A stretch of 21,121 bases of DNA, taken from Scytonema sp. UIC 10036. GTDB lineage: Bacteria > Cyanobacteriota > Cyanobacteriia > Cyanobacteriales > Nostocaceae. Position numbers and translations under genes: made by a program. The notes beneath the pieces were generated by a model. The model did not search any database. It saw only the letters and a program-made list of their open reading frames with translations, and was not told the DNA's origin. Positions 1 to 6,084 of this stretch are shown one piece after another. Each line of letters begins with the position of its first letter. Within the stretch, counting starts at the first letter, position 1. The stretch covers positions 1-21,121 of the forward strand of contig NZ_WJFC01000225.1 in the NCBI RefSeq assembly GCF_009725235.1. Direction: 5' to 3'.

Positions 1-27
1 ATTGATGCTTTCTCCAAGGGGGCAACA

Positions 28-759
28 ATGAACCAAAAGTTTTTATGGGCTACTAAACATTGGGGATTGGGTGTAGGTGCGTCATTGGCGGTTGTTGGTA
101 TTGTCCTGGCAGCACCGGAGAATATGAACACTTGGCGGCGAGTGGAAAAAACTAGCGAGTTCTTCGGACAGACCTACACCGAATCCACCTACATCCGCAT
201 GGATGAAATTATCCCACAGGGGTATGAAGTAACAGCTCTAGCCTACGGTAGACACGAGATGAAAGCCCTTGGCGCTGGACTTCTTTTCCTGGGAAGTGCT
301 ATGGTCTGGGGTTTCGCTCAAGCCCTAGTCCCAGAATATGAGCGATTAGAAAAAACCAATCATAGGATTCGCAAGTCCGAATTTGAACTTGAAGATATCC
401 AAATTCAGCAAAATACGGAAGTCGCTCGATGGTCTATTGAACTGGACGCTCAAAGTGATATTTCAAAAATGCTCAATCCACCCAAACCTTATATTGAGGA
501 ATCGGTAGAGGATGAGGAGGAATCAGAGCAGAAAGCGCTTGAAGGGGCTAAGTTTTCAGATACCTACACGGGGTTTTTAGGCTGGTTGCAATCCAAGGAG
601 ATTCGGCAAGCAACAGTTAGAGATTTAGCTCAAAAGTCTTTTAACGGCAAAAAAATCCCCTCTGAACAAATAAGGAAGTGGGTTGATGAGTTGTGTGTTG
701 ATGGACTAGCCGAATGGTTGGATGAGGAGAAAAAAGAATTTAGATTGTTGAATCAATAG
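28..759 (+). CDS. Two-helix membrane protein with C-terminal winged-helix-like region
   Basis: I do not recognise this 243-residue protein. Two hydrophobic segments are visible, residues about 12-29 (GLGVGASLAVVGIVLA) and 80-101 (ALGAGLLFLGSAMVWGF), separated by a polar loop. The second is followed by a long charged region with a helix at 105-135 and an acidic patch at 155-172 (EESVEDEEESE). The last 60 residues read as a compact helical domain ending in a basic and aromatic hairpin, resembling a winged helix, but no family can be named. A purine-rich GGGGGCAAC precedes the ATG. It is first in a run of same-strand short genes; the next gene begins seven bases after its stop. Inference: a membrane-anchored protein with its C-terminal domain in the cytoplasm. 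Confidence 0.75.
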   Translation: MNQKFLWATKHWGLGVGASLAVVGIVLAAPENMNTWRRVEKTSEFFGQTYTESTYIRMDEIIPQGYEVTALAYGRHEMKALGAGLLFLGSAMVWGFAQALVPEYERLEKTNHRIRKSEFELEDIQIQQNTEVARWSIELDAQSDISKMLNPPKPYIEESVEDEEESEQKALEGAKFSDTYTGFLGWLQSKEIRQATVRDLAQKSFNGKKIPSEQIRKWVDELCVDGLAEWLDEEKKEFRLLNQ

Positions 760-766
760 AAAGCAA

Positions 767-1015
767 ATGATGGACATTAATATCAAACAGCTTCCATTTT
801 CGGTGTGGTGGCAAATCTCAGAAATTAACGGTACTTGGGCAAACGTTGCTTTCAAGAAGTGGGCAGAAACAGTTGACGAAAACATCTTGCAAGCAATGAA
901 ACTTGATGACTGGGAAGCTGTAGCGGACACACTTGGCTACAGCTTTGAATGGGCTTGCAAGCAATACAAACAGTATCGCGCTTCGTCAACAAACCAAGAG
1001 GAGGTAAGGATATGA
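767..1015 (+). CDS. Small hypothetical protein
   Basis: This is an 82-residue protein rich in Trp and acidic residues (SVWWQISEINGTWANVAFKKWAET) with no recognisable family. It lies between the membrane protein ending at 759 and the next small gene, whose ATG overlaps this stop in an ATGA arrangement, so the three are probably translated from one message. Two consecutive ATG codons open the frame, so the start could be 767 or 770. Predicted fold is helical and soluble, with no signal peptide or membrane segment. Its reality rests on tight packing and intact reading frame rather than on homology. Confidence 0.6.
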   Translation: MMDINIKQLPFSVWWQISEINGTWANVAFKKWAETVDENILQAMKLDDWEAVADTLGYSFEWACKQYKQYRASSTNQEEVRI

Positions 1016-1221
1016 ACGCATACCGAGGCAAAGTGTTCACGGGGCAGAATGATGACTACACCTACGGAACAAACACAGGACTTAGTTATAGCGAAGTGAG
1101 AAACATCATTGATGACGAACTGGAGGAATTAGCGCAGGAACAAGACAGTTTTGTAGCGGAATTCTTCTCCAATCCCTGCCAAGAAAGGTTAGAAAAACTG
1201 TTAGAAATTTTTACAGTTTAA
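1012..1221 (+). CDS. Small acidic hypothetical protein
   Basis: This is a 69-residue protein (MNAYRGKVFTGQNDDYTYG...). I place the start at the ATG at 1012 because a strong Shine-Dalgarno, AGAGGAGG, lies just upstream; the same frame stays open back to 949 but would overlap the previous gene deeply. The ATG overlaps the preceding TGA by one base, implying translational coupling. The C-terminal half is an acidic amphipathic helix (IIDDELEELAQEQDSFVAEFF). No family is recognised. About 110 bases follow before the next small gene, and they contain an ATTTGCTCA / TGAGCAAAT inverted repeat (1231-1239 and 1263-1271) without a T tract. Confidence 0.6.
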   Translation: MNAYRGKVFTGQNDDYTYGTNTGLSYSEVRNIIDDELEELAQEQDSFVAEFFSNPCQERLEKLLEIFTV

Positions 1222-1332
1222 CTATTAATAATTTGCTCATCTTTTAGGGAATTCTTGTTAGTTGAGCAAATCTCTTGAGGGGCTATTGACTAACCTAGTT
1301 TGAAGTAAATGTTTTGAAATTTGGAGGAAAAA

Positions 1333-1497
1333 ATGACTTCACAACACGGGCAAGCTTTTGATGACAAATTTAATTCTATTGTGAATAAATTGTCCTCAAT
1401 GGCTGATGACGATCGTGACGATAATAACAATGATAGTAATGATAGTAGTGACCAAAATCTTTTTACTGATTTTGTAAATTGGTGTTGCGGGAAGTAA
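1333..1497 (+). CDS. Very short acidic protein (54 aa)
   Basis: Read directly: a 54-codon frame starting ATG ACT TCA CAA CAC, with a clean GGAGG ribosome-binding site at 1323-1327, five bases before the ATG. The product MTSQHGQAFDDKFNSIVNKL opens with an amphipathic helix, continues with a run of Asp, Asn and Ser (DDDRDDNNNDSNDSSD), and ends FVNWCCGK with paired cysteines. A strong rho-independent terminator follows 37 bases after the stop. The good ribosome-binding site and terminator support a real gene. The function is unknown; the size, acidity and terminal Cys-Cys could suit a secreted or modified peptide, but nothing in the sequence proves that. Confidence 0.5.
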   Translation: MTSQHGQAFDDKFNSIVNKLSSMADDDRDDNNNDSNDSSDQNLFTDFVNWCCGK

Positions 1498-1534
1498 GTA
1501 GTCCAGCGATCGCTAACTACTAACCCCAATAACT

Positions 1535-1561
1535 AACCCCAGTGCGATACTGGGGTTTTTT
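1535..1561 (+). terminator. Rho-independent terminator
   Basis: A nine-base perfect stem (AACCCCAGT at 1535-1543 with ACTGGGGTT at 1549-1557) encloses a five-base GCGAT loop and runs into a T tract on the + strand. It ends the first transcription unit after the 54-codon gene. Confidence 0.85.
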
Positions 1562-1625
1562 CGTGGACAACACCGTTGGCGCAAGGTGAACAGCGAACTA
1601 TGCAGCAGCGTTTATGTACAGCGTG

Positions 1626-1651
1626 CCGTTATGGAAACTTTTCTATAACGG
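1626..1651 (+). repeat. 26-bp interspersed palindrome, copy 1
   Basis: The left arm CCGTTATGGAA, centre ACTT and right arm TTCTATAACGG form an 11-bp dyad whose only imperfection is one G-T pair. It lies 55 bp past the stop of the leftward gene at 1707-1964 and is preceded by TG, giving TGCCGTT. The asymmetric core reads AACTTT on the + strand. Confidence 0.85.
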
Positions 1652-1652
1652 A

Positions 1653-1692
1653 AGTTACTCTCTCAAAAATCTGAAAAATTGGGAGAGTAACT
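1653..1692. repeat. Inverted repeat abutting palindrome copy 1
   Basis: AGTTACTCTC (1653-1662) is exactly complementary to GAGAGTAACT (1683-1692), with an A-rich 20-base loop. It sits between the 26-bp palindrome and the 3' end of the leftward gene at 1707. It could terminate that gene, but no T tract follows on the minus strand. Confidence 0.6.
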
Positions 1693-1706
1693 GTTTCATT
1701 TTGTGC

Positions 1707-1964
1707 TTACTGTTCGCCTTTGACAATCCGTAGCACTTGGTTCAAATCTCTCTTAGCATCTTCATAGCGCCCATGCTCCATGCTCTCTTGTGCAAACTGT
1801 ACCCACTCAGTTAATTGCTCTATGTCGGGTGTAGTAGCAAGTGTAGACGCAGGTGTAGAAATTTCAGCAATTAACTTGTCTAGCGCCTCTGCTATACGCT
1901 CTCTAGATTCTGCTCGTTTTGCTACGCGCCAATCTTTGAGTATGCGATCTCGCAGTGCCTCCAA
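1707..1964 (-). CDS. Small helical protein, partner of the RHH gene
   Basis: This is an 85-residue protein downstream of, and on the same strand as, the RHH/coiled-coil gene at 2003-2410, with 38 bases between them. The best start is TTG at 1964 (TTG GAG GCA CTG), preceded by AAGGGGG; no in-frame ATG exists nearby. The protein is almost entirely helical: a charged N-terminal helix (LRDRILKDWRVAKRAESRERIAEALDK, described as a basic-acidic repeat), a Ser/Thr/Pro linker (STPASTLATTPD), then two more helices. No family is recognised. Inference: an operon partner of the RHH protein, perhaps binding it. Confidence 0.55.
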   Translation of the reverse strand: MEALRDRILKDWRVAKRAESRERIAEALDKLIAEISTPASTLATTPDIEQLTEWVQFAQESMEHGRYEDAKRDLNQVLRIVKGEQ

Positions 1965-2002
1965 TTCCCCCTTACCAAGCCCTTGAGGTTGGGAATTGCC
2001 TC

Positions 2003-2410
2003 TCAGGCGGCTAACTCCCCCAAGCGCTCTTCCAACTTTTCTATACGTTTGTATAGAGTAGATTCTAGCACGTCAAGTCGTTCGTCTAGCTTCTCCTCTA
2101 TACTTTTGTATAGATTCTCCTCTAGCTCCTCTTTTATACGTCTGCATAGAGGACCCTGTTGTATGCGGAGTAGCACCTCTAGCTTTTCGTATATGTCCTC
2201 TCTAAGTTTGTCCTTGAGGTTGTTTATCACCTTTGAATCGGGGGCAATACCCGTGTATAACGCCTCACCCTTTGCTAGGCGGTTTCCTGCCACGTACCAT
2301 TTAACAAATTCCAATAAGGCAGAGGAAGCGCTAACCCCTTCCTCTTTGGTTGCAGCCAAGAACGCATCCCAAATGTCTTCTTCAAGCCTAAAAGTCGCTA
2401 ATTTACTCAT
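2003..2410 (-). CDS. RHH (CopG-like) DNA-binding protein with coiled-coil tail
   Basis: This is a 135-residue protein starting MSKLATFRLEED. The frame is open further upstream to 2611, but that extension lies in the AT-rich operator region and has no ribosome-binding site, so I use the ATG at 2410. Residues 1-45 fit a ribbon-helix-helix fold: beta strand KLATFRLEE, then helix DIWDAFLAATKEEG, then helix SASSALLEFVKWYVAG. Residues 65-130 form a coiled coil with near-repeated segments (LYKSIEEKLDERL and LYKRIEKLEERL). RHH proteins bind short DNA repeats as dimers, often at their own promoters. The 150 bases upstream carry many GTATAG motifs, a likely operator. The same motif as a dyad recurs inside the coiled-coil coding region. 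Confidence 0.75.
   Translation of the reverse strand: MSKLATFRLEEDIWDAFLAATKEEGVSASSALLEFVKWYVAGNRLAKGEALYTGIAPDSKVINNLKDKLREDIYEKLEVLLRIQQGPLCRRIKEELEENLYKSIEEKLDERLDVLESTLYKRIEKLEERLGELAA
2041..2149. repeat. Three GTATAG dyads inside the coiled-coil coding region
   Basis: Two exact dyads, CTATAC-N4-GTATAG, lie at 2041-2056 and 2098-2113. A third, degenerate one (TTATAC-N4-GCATAG) is at 2134-2149. Each covers the codons for a repeated LYKxIE or CRRIKE segment of the RHH protein's coiled coil, so they may reflect peptide duplication, DNA-binding sites, or both. Confidence 0.6.
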
Positions 2411-2562
2411 TGCTATACTCTTTGCTATATCTGTATAGAGTCTATCATTTGTATAGCAAAATGTATATAAGTTTCTCTGATTTAATCTTCTCCTATGTAT
2501 AGCAAACTGTGATAGAAAAAATATAGCATTTGTATAGCATTGCGCTATAGTTTGTATAGAAC
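2411..2562. promoter_or_regulatory. GTATAG operator array in divergent promoter region
   Basis: This is the region between the leftward RHH gene (start 2410) and the rightward SAP gene (start 2614). GTATAG occurs on the + strand at 2433, 2451, 2497, 2532 and 2554, often inside TTTGTATAGCAAA or TTTGTATAGCATT. Variants lie at 2463 (GTATAT), 2511 (GATAGA) and 2522 (TATAGC). Inverted forms are CTATAC (2413), CTATAT (2425) and CTATAG (2545). Such density suggests cooperative binding by a dimeric protein, most simply the adjacent RHH protein controlling itself and the divergent gene. Iterons of an origin are an alternative. Confidence 0.65.
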
Positions 2563-2613
2563 ACAAGGGCGAGCGCTTCAAGCCCACTACTTCATTAATT
2601 AAGGAATTCAATC

Positions 2614-3243
2614 ATGTTGTTAACTCAAGCTATCTCCGCACAACAAGCTCTCTACGCAAATATCGAAGCTGAAATTCAAGCCCTTCAAGCACGCCAAAGA
2701 GAAATTCAAAGTTATCTACAGACCCTTGGCGGAATTGAGTCCAAAATGGAGTCTGCCGCATTGCTTGTACAGGAGGCGATCGCTGAAATCAAGCAGCATT
2801 GCCCTGATGAACTCCCAGCTTACCAGACCTTGATTAATGGATTCTTTGATAGCACAGTCGCTGGTCAGATCGCTCCTAGTGATGACACCGATCCTACTCC
2901 CCCTGCGCCTCCTACCCCTCCTACTCCTCCAGAAAGTGAGCCTGAGACCGTTACAGTAGACGCAGTAGCCGTGGTTGATACGGATAGCGTTTCTCCTGTG
3001 GCTCCTTCAAAAACCGTTGACCCTACATCAGCGATTGCTGCAACTGTTGATGATGCCGATCCTACTTCAAACAAAGGAGGTGCAATAGCGGTCGCCTTGC
3101 CCACCGTTTCTATGGTGCCAAGCATGAAAAAAGCTGAACTCATACAGCACCTACAGGCACTTGGAATGTCCACTGATGGGACTGTCAAAGACCTCAAAGT
3201 GAGGCTTGGAACGTATGTGATGCAACGCAAGACTGCTGCATAA
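2614..3243 (+). CDS. Coiled-coil protein with C-terminal SAP domain
   Basis: This 209-residue protein has three parts. Residues 5-70 are a coiled coil (QQALYANIEAEIQALQARQ...). Residues about 85-165 are a low-complexity linker with a Pro-rich core (PTPPAPPTPPTPPE) and Asp/Thr/Val-rich stretches. Residues 171-203 (MKKAELIQHLQALGMSTDGT followed by VKDLKVRL) match the SAP helix-extended loop-helix motif, which in known proteins binds DNA, often AT-rich. It diverges from the RHH gene across the GTATAG array and so may be regulated by it. An AAGGAATT precedes the ATG. A 26-bp palindrome begins 12 bases after the stop. Inference: a DNA-binding, self-associating plasmid protein. Confidence 0.7.
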   Translation: MLLTQAISAQQALYANIEAEIQALQARQREIQSYLQTLGGIESKMESAALLVQEAIAEIKQHCPDELPAYQTLINGFFDSTVAGQIAPSDDTDPTPPAPPTPPTPPESEPETVTVDAVAVVDTDSVSPVAPSKTVDPTSAIAATVDDADPTSNKGGAIAVALPTVSMVPSMKKAELIQHLQALGMSTDGTVKDLKVRLGTYVMQRKTAA

Positions 3244-3255
3244 GGGCGATTGCCA

Positions 3256-3281
3256 CCGTTCCAGAAACTTTTCCATAACGG
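3256..3281 (+). repeat. 26-bp interspersed palindrome, copy 2
   Basis: The left arm CCGTTCCAGAA, centre ACTT and right arm TTCCATAACGG give the same 26-bp length, with three mismatches in the left arm. It lies 12 bp past the stop of the SAP-domain gene and is preceded by TGCCA. The core reads AACTTT on the + strand. Confidence 0.85.
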
Positions 3282-3282
3282 A

Positions 3283-3315
3283 GGCGCTGCACAGCTGTAG
3301 GAGGCTTGCAGCGCC
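3283..3315. repeat. Inverted repeat abutting palindrome copy 2
   Basis: GGCGCTGCA (3283-3291) pairs perfectly with TGCAGCGCC (3307-3315) around a 15-base loop. It begins one base after the 26-bp palindrome, as the inverted repeat beside copy 1 does. It may be a 3'-end structure for the SAP gene; no T tract follows. Confidence 0.6.
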
Positions 3316-3350
3316 CAACCCCAAAACTACACTAATTTAGAGGTATCACA

Positions 3351-4535
3351 ATGTTCGCACAAAAAGTTCAATCCATCGAAGCCCAAATTGCTCAGTTAAC
3401 CCAGCAGTTAGACCAATACCGCAGTTTGGAAGCTGAATTAGAGCAAGCATTGGGCGCGATCGCACGCCTAAAATCAGTAGCAGCCGAATTGGCTGTAGTA
3501 GATGAGGTAGAAGCATCTCTGGGACTATCCAACAGTGGATGGCAGGAAGAGAGAGAAGAGTTCAAGGCGAAAATCAAAAACCGCGATCTACGGATTGAGC
3601 GACTGGAGAAAGCATATAACGATGTTGCATCTGAGCGAGACCAGCAGTTAACCGCGATCCGCGAACTAGAACAGAAGCTTGAGGCACAGCAGGTTTCAGG
3701 ATGGGTGAACTTGGTAGAGCCGCCAGAGGATTGGGGAGTAGATGAAGATGAGGAACCGGAAATCACTGAGGAAGAAGCACGGGCAAGCATTCTCCCACCA
3801 GAGCCAGTGCAATTATCAATTCCTGCGAGTATTGAGGTAGGTGATTTGGTAGAGTGTCCCAGTGGCAAGATAGGTCACGTGACGTACAAGTGCATCATGC
3901 ATGATAAAGAGATGGTCACTGTTAACGTTCCTGGCGGGTCAGTCAACTACCATGTAACAAGTCTCAAATATCTTGGGAAGCACCAAGAGCCTACACCCGT
4001 GGAAGAAATTCTAAAGTGCAAACTCTGGGAAGAGATGCGAGATATTGTCTTGGCTCATCCAGAAGCCCTGGTAGAGACAATCAAGCAGAAGCCAGAACTT
4101 GAGCGAACATTACCCGGTACGATTGCGGTTTACATCAACTTCAAGGGGAGAGCTTTCGAGAAGGATTTGGAGGTATTGCCTGCTGCCATAGCAGAGAAAG
4201 TTAGAGCTTTGTTGAACAGTCCAAATTTAACCACCACTGCCAGCAGCGATGTCTCCTACTCCAAAATCCAGGAAACAGCGCGAGACCTTTACGGCTTCCG
4301 CACTTGGGGGCAAATCCGGGGTGTACTGCAAGGCTTTGCGCCTGCGACAAAGGCTGAAATTTTGAAGGAGTTTGCGATCGCAGCGAACAACAAGACCAAG
4401 GTCAAGTTTCTAGAGAACCTGCCCACGCTGATTGTTAAGTATTGCAGTGATTCGGGCGATCGCACTGACCTTGAATGGTTGCCTAGAACTGTAGCAAGGA
4501 AGGTCGAAGAGTTGCTGGGACAAGCAGCTGCTTAA
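3351..4535 (+). CDS. Coiled-coil protein with SH3-like middle and duplicated C-terminal module
   Basis: This 394-residue protein is not recognised as a known family. The start has GAGG at 3340-3343, seven bases before the ATG. Residues 1-115 are a long coiled coil (VQSIEAQIAQLTQQLDQYRS...). An acidic linker follows. Residues 160-212 (EVGDLVECPSGKIGHVTYK...) have the VGD and G-x-V pattern of a small SH3/KOW-like barrel. The C-terminal half appears internally duplicated: LERTLPGTIAVYI...DLEVLPAAIAEKVRALL near 243-289 resembles FLENLPTLIVKYC...DLEWLPRTVARKVEELL near 352-391. It is co-oriented with the SAP gene upstream and follows a 26-bp palindrome. Inference: a scaffold or nucleic-acid-binding protein. 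Confidence 0.65.
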   Translation: MFAQKVQSIEAQIAQLTQQLDQYRSLEAELEQALGAIARLKSVAAELAVVDEVEASLGLSNSGWQEEREEFKAKIKNRDLRIERLEKAYNDVASERDQQLTAIRELEQKLEAQQVSGWVNLVEPPEDWGVDEDEEPEITEEEARASILPPEPVQLSIPASIEVGDLVECPSGKIGHVTYKCIMHDKEMVTVNVPGGSVNYHVTSLKYLGKHQEPTPVEEILKCKLWEEMRDIVLAHPEALVETIKQKPELERTLPGTIAVYINFKGRAFEKDLEVLPAAIAEKVRALLNSPNLTTTASSDVSYSKIQETARDLYGFRTWGQIRGVLQGFAPATKAEILKEFAIAANNKTKVKFLENLPTLIVKYCSDSGDRTDLEWLPRTVARKVEELLGQAAA

Positions 4536-4536
4536 T

Positions 4537-4579
4537 GTACTAATTATGTAGTACACCACTGGGAAACCTCTTCCCAGTG
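4537..4579. repeat. Two successive dyads after the coiled-coil gene
   Basis: GTACTA (4537-4542) is inverted as TAGTAC (4549-4554). It is followed by CACTGGGAA (4557-4565), five bases, and TTCCCAGTG (4571-4579), a perfect nine-base stem. The second could be an intrinsic 3' hairpin, but it lacks a T tract. The spacing and core differ from the 26-bp palindrome family. Confidence 0.5.
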
Positions 4580-4614
4580 ACAACTAACCACTAATAGCTA
4601 ATAACTAATAACCA

Positions 4615-5169
4615 ATGTCCAACGACACAGCACAACTGCTAGCAGCATTGACCAGACAGGAAGAACTACTCAAGCGCCTCCTATCCGCACTGGACAAGCC
4701 CAGATTAGGACTCCACAACGACGCGGGAACCTGCAAAATCTATTGCAACAGACAGCACGGACATCTCTGGTACAGCCTGGACGCTGACCGGAACCCCAAA
4801 CCCATTACCGCAACTGCCTTGACCGGATACCTCAAAGAGTTGAAGTTTGAGCAGACAGAGAGACGCGGCAAGCCCTGCCACAAGCTTGTAGCCCAAATTG
4901 CGGCTGATAGGGTCTATATCTTAGAGAGCGGACATGACACCCACTTCAGCAAGGGATTGTTAGTGGCAGTGGCACTCATGACCCCACAACAACTACTACA
5001 GCCCATCACCATACAACCAGCGCCGGGAGATGATGACAGCGTTCTGTTCTGTCGTGTTTGGTGCGGGTCTGAGTACATCAAGGTGTCTTATGATGAATCA
5101 GCTAATTTCAGGGAGATTGCTAAGGCAGCCTTAGCCAATGTCAAGAGCGCGAACGAGATGCCGTTTTAA
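4615..5169 (+). CDS. Hypothetical protein, possible OB-fold ssDNA-binding protein
   Basis: This is a 184-residue protein. After a helical start (LLAALTRQEELLKRLLSAL), residues 30-130 alternate short beta-strand-like segments with basic and aromatic residues (CKIYCNRQHGHLWYSLDADR; RRGKPCHKLVAQIAADRVYI). It ends in an acidic and hydrophobic tip, NEMPF. Bacterial SSB proteins end in a comparable acidic plus PF peptide used to recruit partners. With the beta-rich body this suggests an SSB-like protein, but I see no decisive motif and the call is tentative. No clear Shine-Dalgarno precedes the ATG. It is 27 bases upstream of the GIY-YIG nuclease gene, suggesting co-transcription and a DNA-processing role. 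Confidence 0.6.
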   Translation: MSNDTAQLLAALTRQEELLKRLLSALDKPRLGLHNDAGTCKIYCNRQHGHLWYSLDADRNPKPITATALTGYLKELKFEQTERRGKPCHKLVAQIAADRVYILESGHDTHFSKGLLVAVALMTPQQLLQPITIQPAPGDDDSVLFCRVWCGSEYIKVSYDESANFREIAKAALANVKSANEMPF

Positions 5170-5196
5170 AGAGAACTTCATTCCAAACACACAGCC

Positions 5197-5781
5197 ATGA
5201 CGCAAAACGCATCACTATTAACTGAACTACGAAAACAACTCACCAAAATGCCTGAAGAATCAGGTGTGTACTCAATTACGCTAGGACAACTGGCTTATGT
5301 TGGAGAGTCTCGTAATATTAAGAACAGAGTCACAAAGCACTTGTCCAAACTAAAAAGCAACAGGCATTACAACAAAACTTTGACCAAAGCTTTTCTTGAA
5401 TCAGCTACAGGTAGTCTAGAAGTTTTAGAACTTTGCCGTCCTGAAGACACAAAAGCAAGGGAAAAGCATTGGGGGTTAATTTTGCAGCCTAGATTAAATG
5501 AAGCTGTCCAGTGGGATGTTTTACAGGGTCAGCATTGTTCCCTACCTCATCTAGCTTGTGGCTTAGGTGCAGGTATACACCCGCTCAGACAGCTTGGCAT
5601 TATGTTTGACTCTCCTGAATTGATAGATCCAATGGAAAGGTTTTGGAGAGATTTACTAAAAGCGTGGCGCTCAGAGACTCAATACCAAATCCTTGTCGAG
5701 GGCGAACGCATTTACGCATACCACGATCCTTCTAAGGAAAATTGTGAGTATTGGAGCGCTGACCGATATTTTTACACCTAG
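5197..5781 (+). CDS. GIY-YIG domain nuclease
   Basis: This is a 194-residue protein with a recognisable N-terminal GIY-YIG endonuclease domain (residues about 15-105): GVY at 23-25 and AYVG at 33-36 correspond to the two signature strands. They are followed by ESRNIKNRVTKHL with Arg44 and His48, the likely metal-binding Glu89 in the helix TKAREKHW, and Asn101 in QPRLNEA. These are the positions conserved in UvrC-type and homing GIY-YIG nucleases. The C-terminal 90 residues have no motif I recognise and may determine target specificity. It lies downstream of the possible SSB-like gene and upstream of the recombinase gene. A weak terminator follows. Possible roles include plasmid processing, selfish homing or defence; the sequence does not choose. 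Confidence 0.8.
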   Translation: MTQNASLLTELRKQLTKMPEESGVYSITLGQLAYVGESRNIKNRVTKHLSKLKSNRHYNKTLTKAFLESATGSLEVLELCRPEDTKAREKHWGLILQPRLNEAVQWDVLQGQHCSLPHLACGLGAGIHPLRQLGIMFDSPELIDPMERFWRDLLKAWRSETQYQILVEGERIYAYHDPSKENCEYWSADRYFYT

Positions 5782-5803
5782 AACTTAAATGCTGTTTTTC
5801 TAT

Positions 5804-5828
5804 GCCCCTGCTGAAAAAGTGGGGGCTT
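5804..5828 (+). terminator. Probable intrinsic terminator
   Basis: GCCCC (5804-5808) pairs with GGGGC ahead of a CTTTTTCTAT tract, with a long loop containing AAAAAG. It follows the GIY-YIG gene by 22 bases. The stem is short, hence the moderate confidence. Confidence 0.5.
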
Positions 5829-6084
5829 TTTCTATAATTTTGCATCCAGGAAGAATCCGGGAATAAACATTCTCTGACTAATACAAATGCACTGCCACCA
5901 ACCCGGTTACACTTCTCTATGTAGTACGCCACACTAGGCACGCTGTACGCCAAGTGTGGTCACATTTTGGGGGAGAATGGGTGAATTGAATAGCAGGGAA
6001 CAACCGTTTTCAGCAATTCGACTTCATTAATAAGAGGGGTGGACTACCAATCACGACCCCTCTTACTGTTATTTACCTACCAAA
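5829..6084. other. Intergenic region with dyads upstream of the recombinase
   Basis: No gene is visible here. It holds CCACACT (5929-5935) inverted as AGTGTGG (5953-5959), with GTACGCCA directly repeated around it. A ten-base inverted repeat, TAAGAGGGGT (6031-6040) with ACCCCTCTTA (6056-6065), ends 19 bases before the recombinase ATG. The latter may be an operator or mRNA hairpin limiting recombinase translation, or a recombinase-related site. Confidence 0.45.

Noticed and set aside
2411..2611. N-terminal extension of the RHH protein to 2611
   Set aside because: The extra 67 residues are translated from the AT-rich GTATAG array, do not resemble a domain, and leave no promoter space; the RHH fold begins at the ATG at 2410.
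4536..4555. LexA-type or NtcA-type binding site in TGTACTA...TAGTACA
   Set aside because: The half-site spacing does not match the cyanobacterial LexA consensus or GTA-N8-TAC, and it lies after a gene rather than in a clear promoter.
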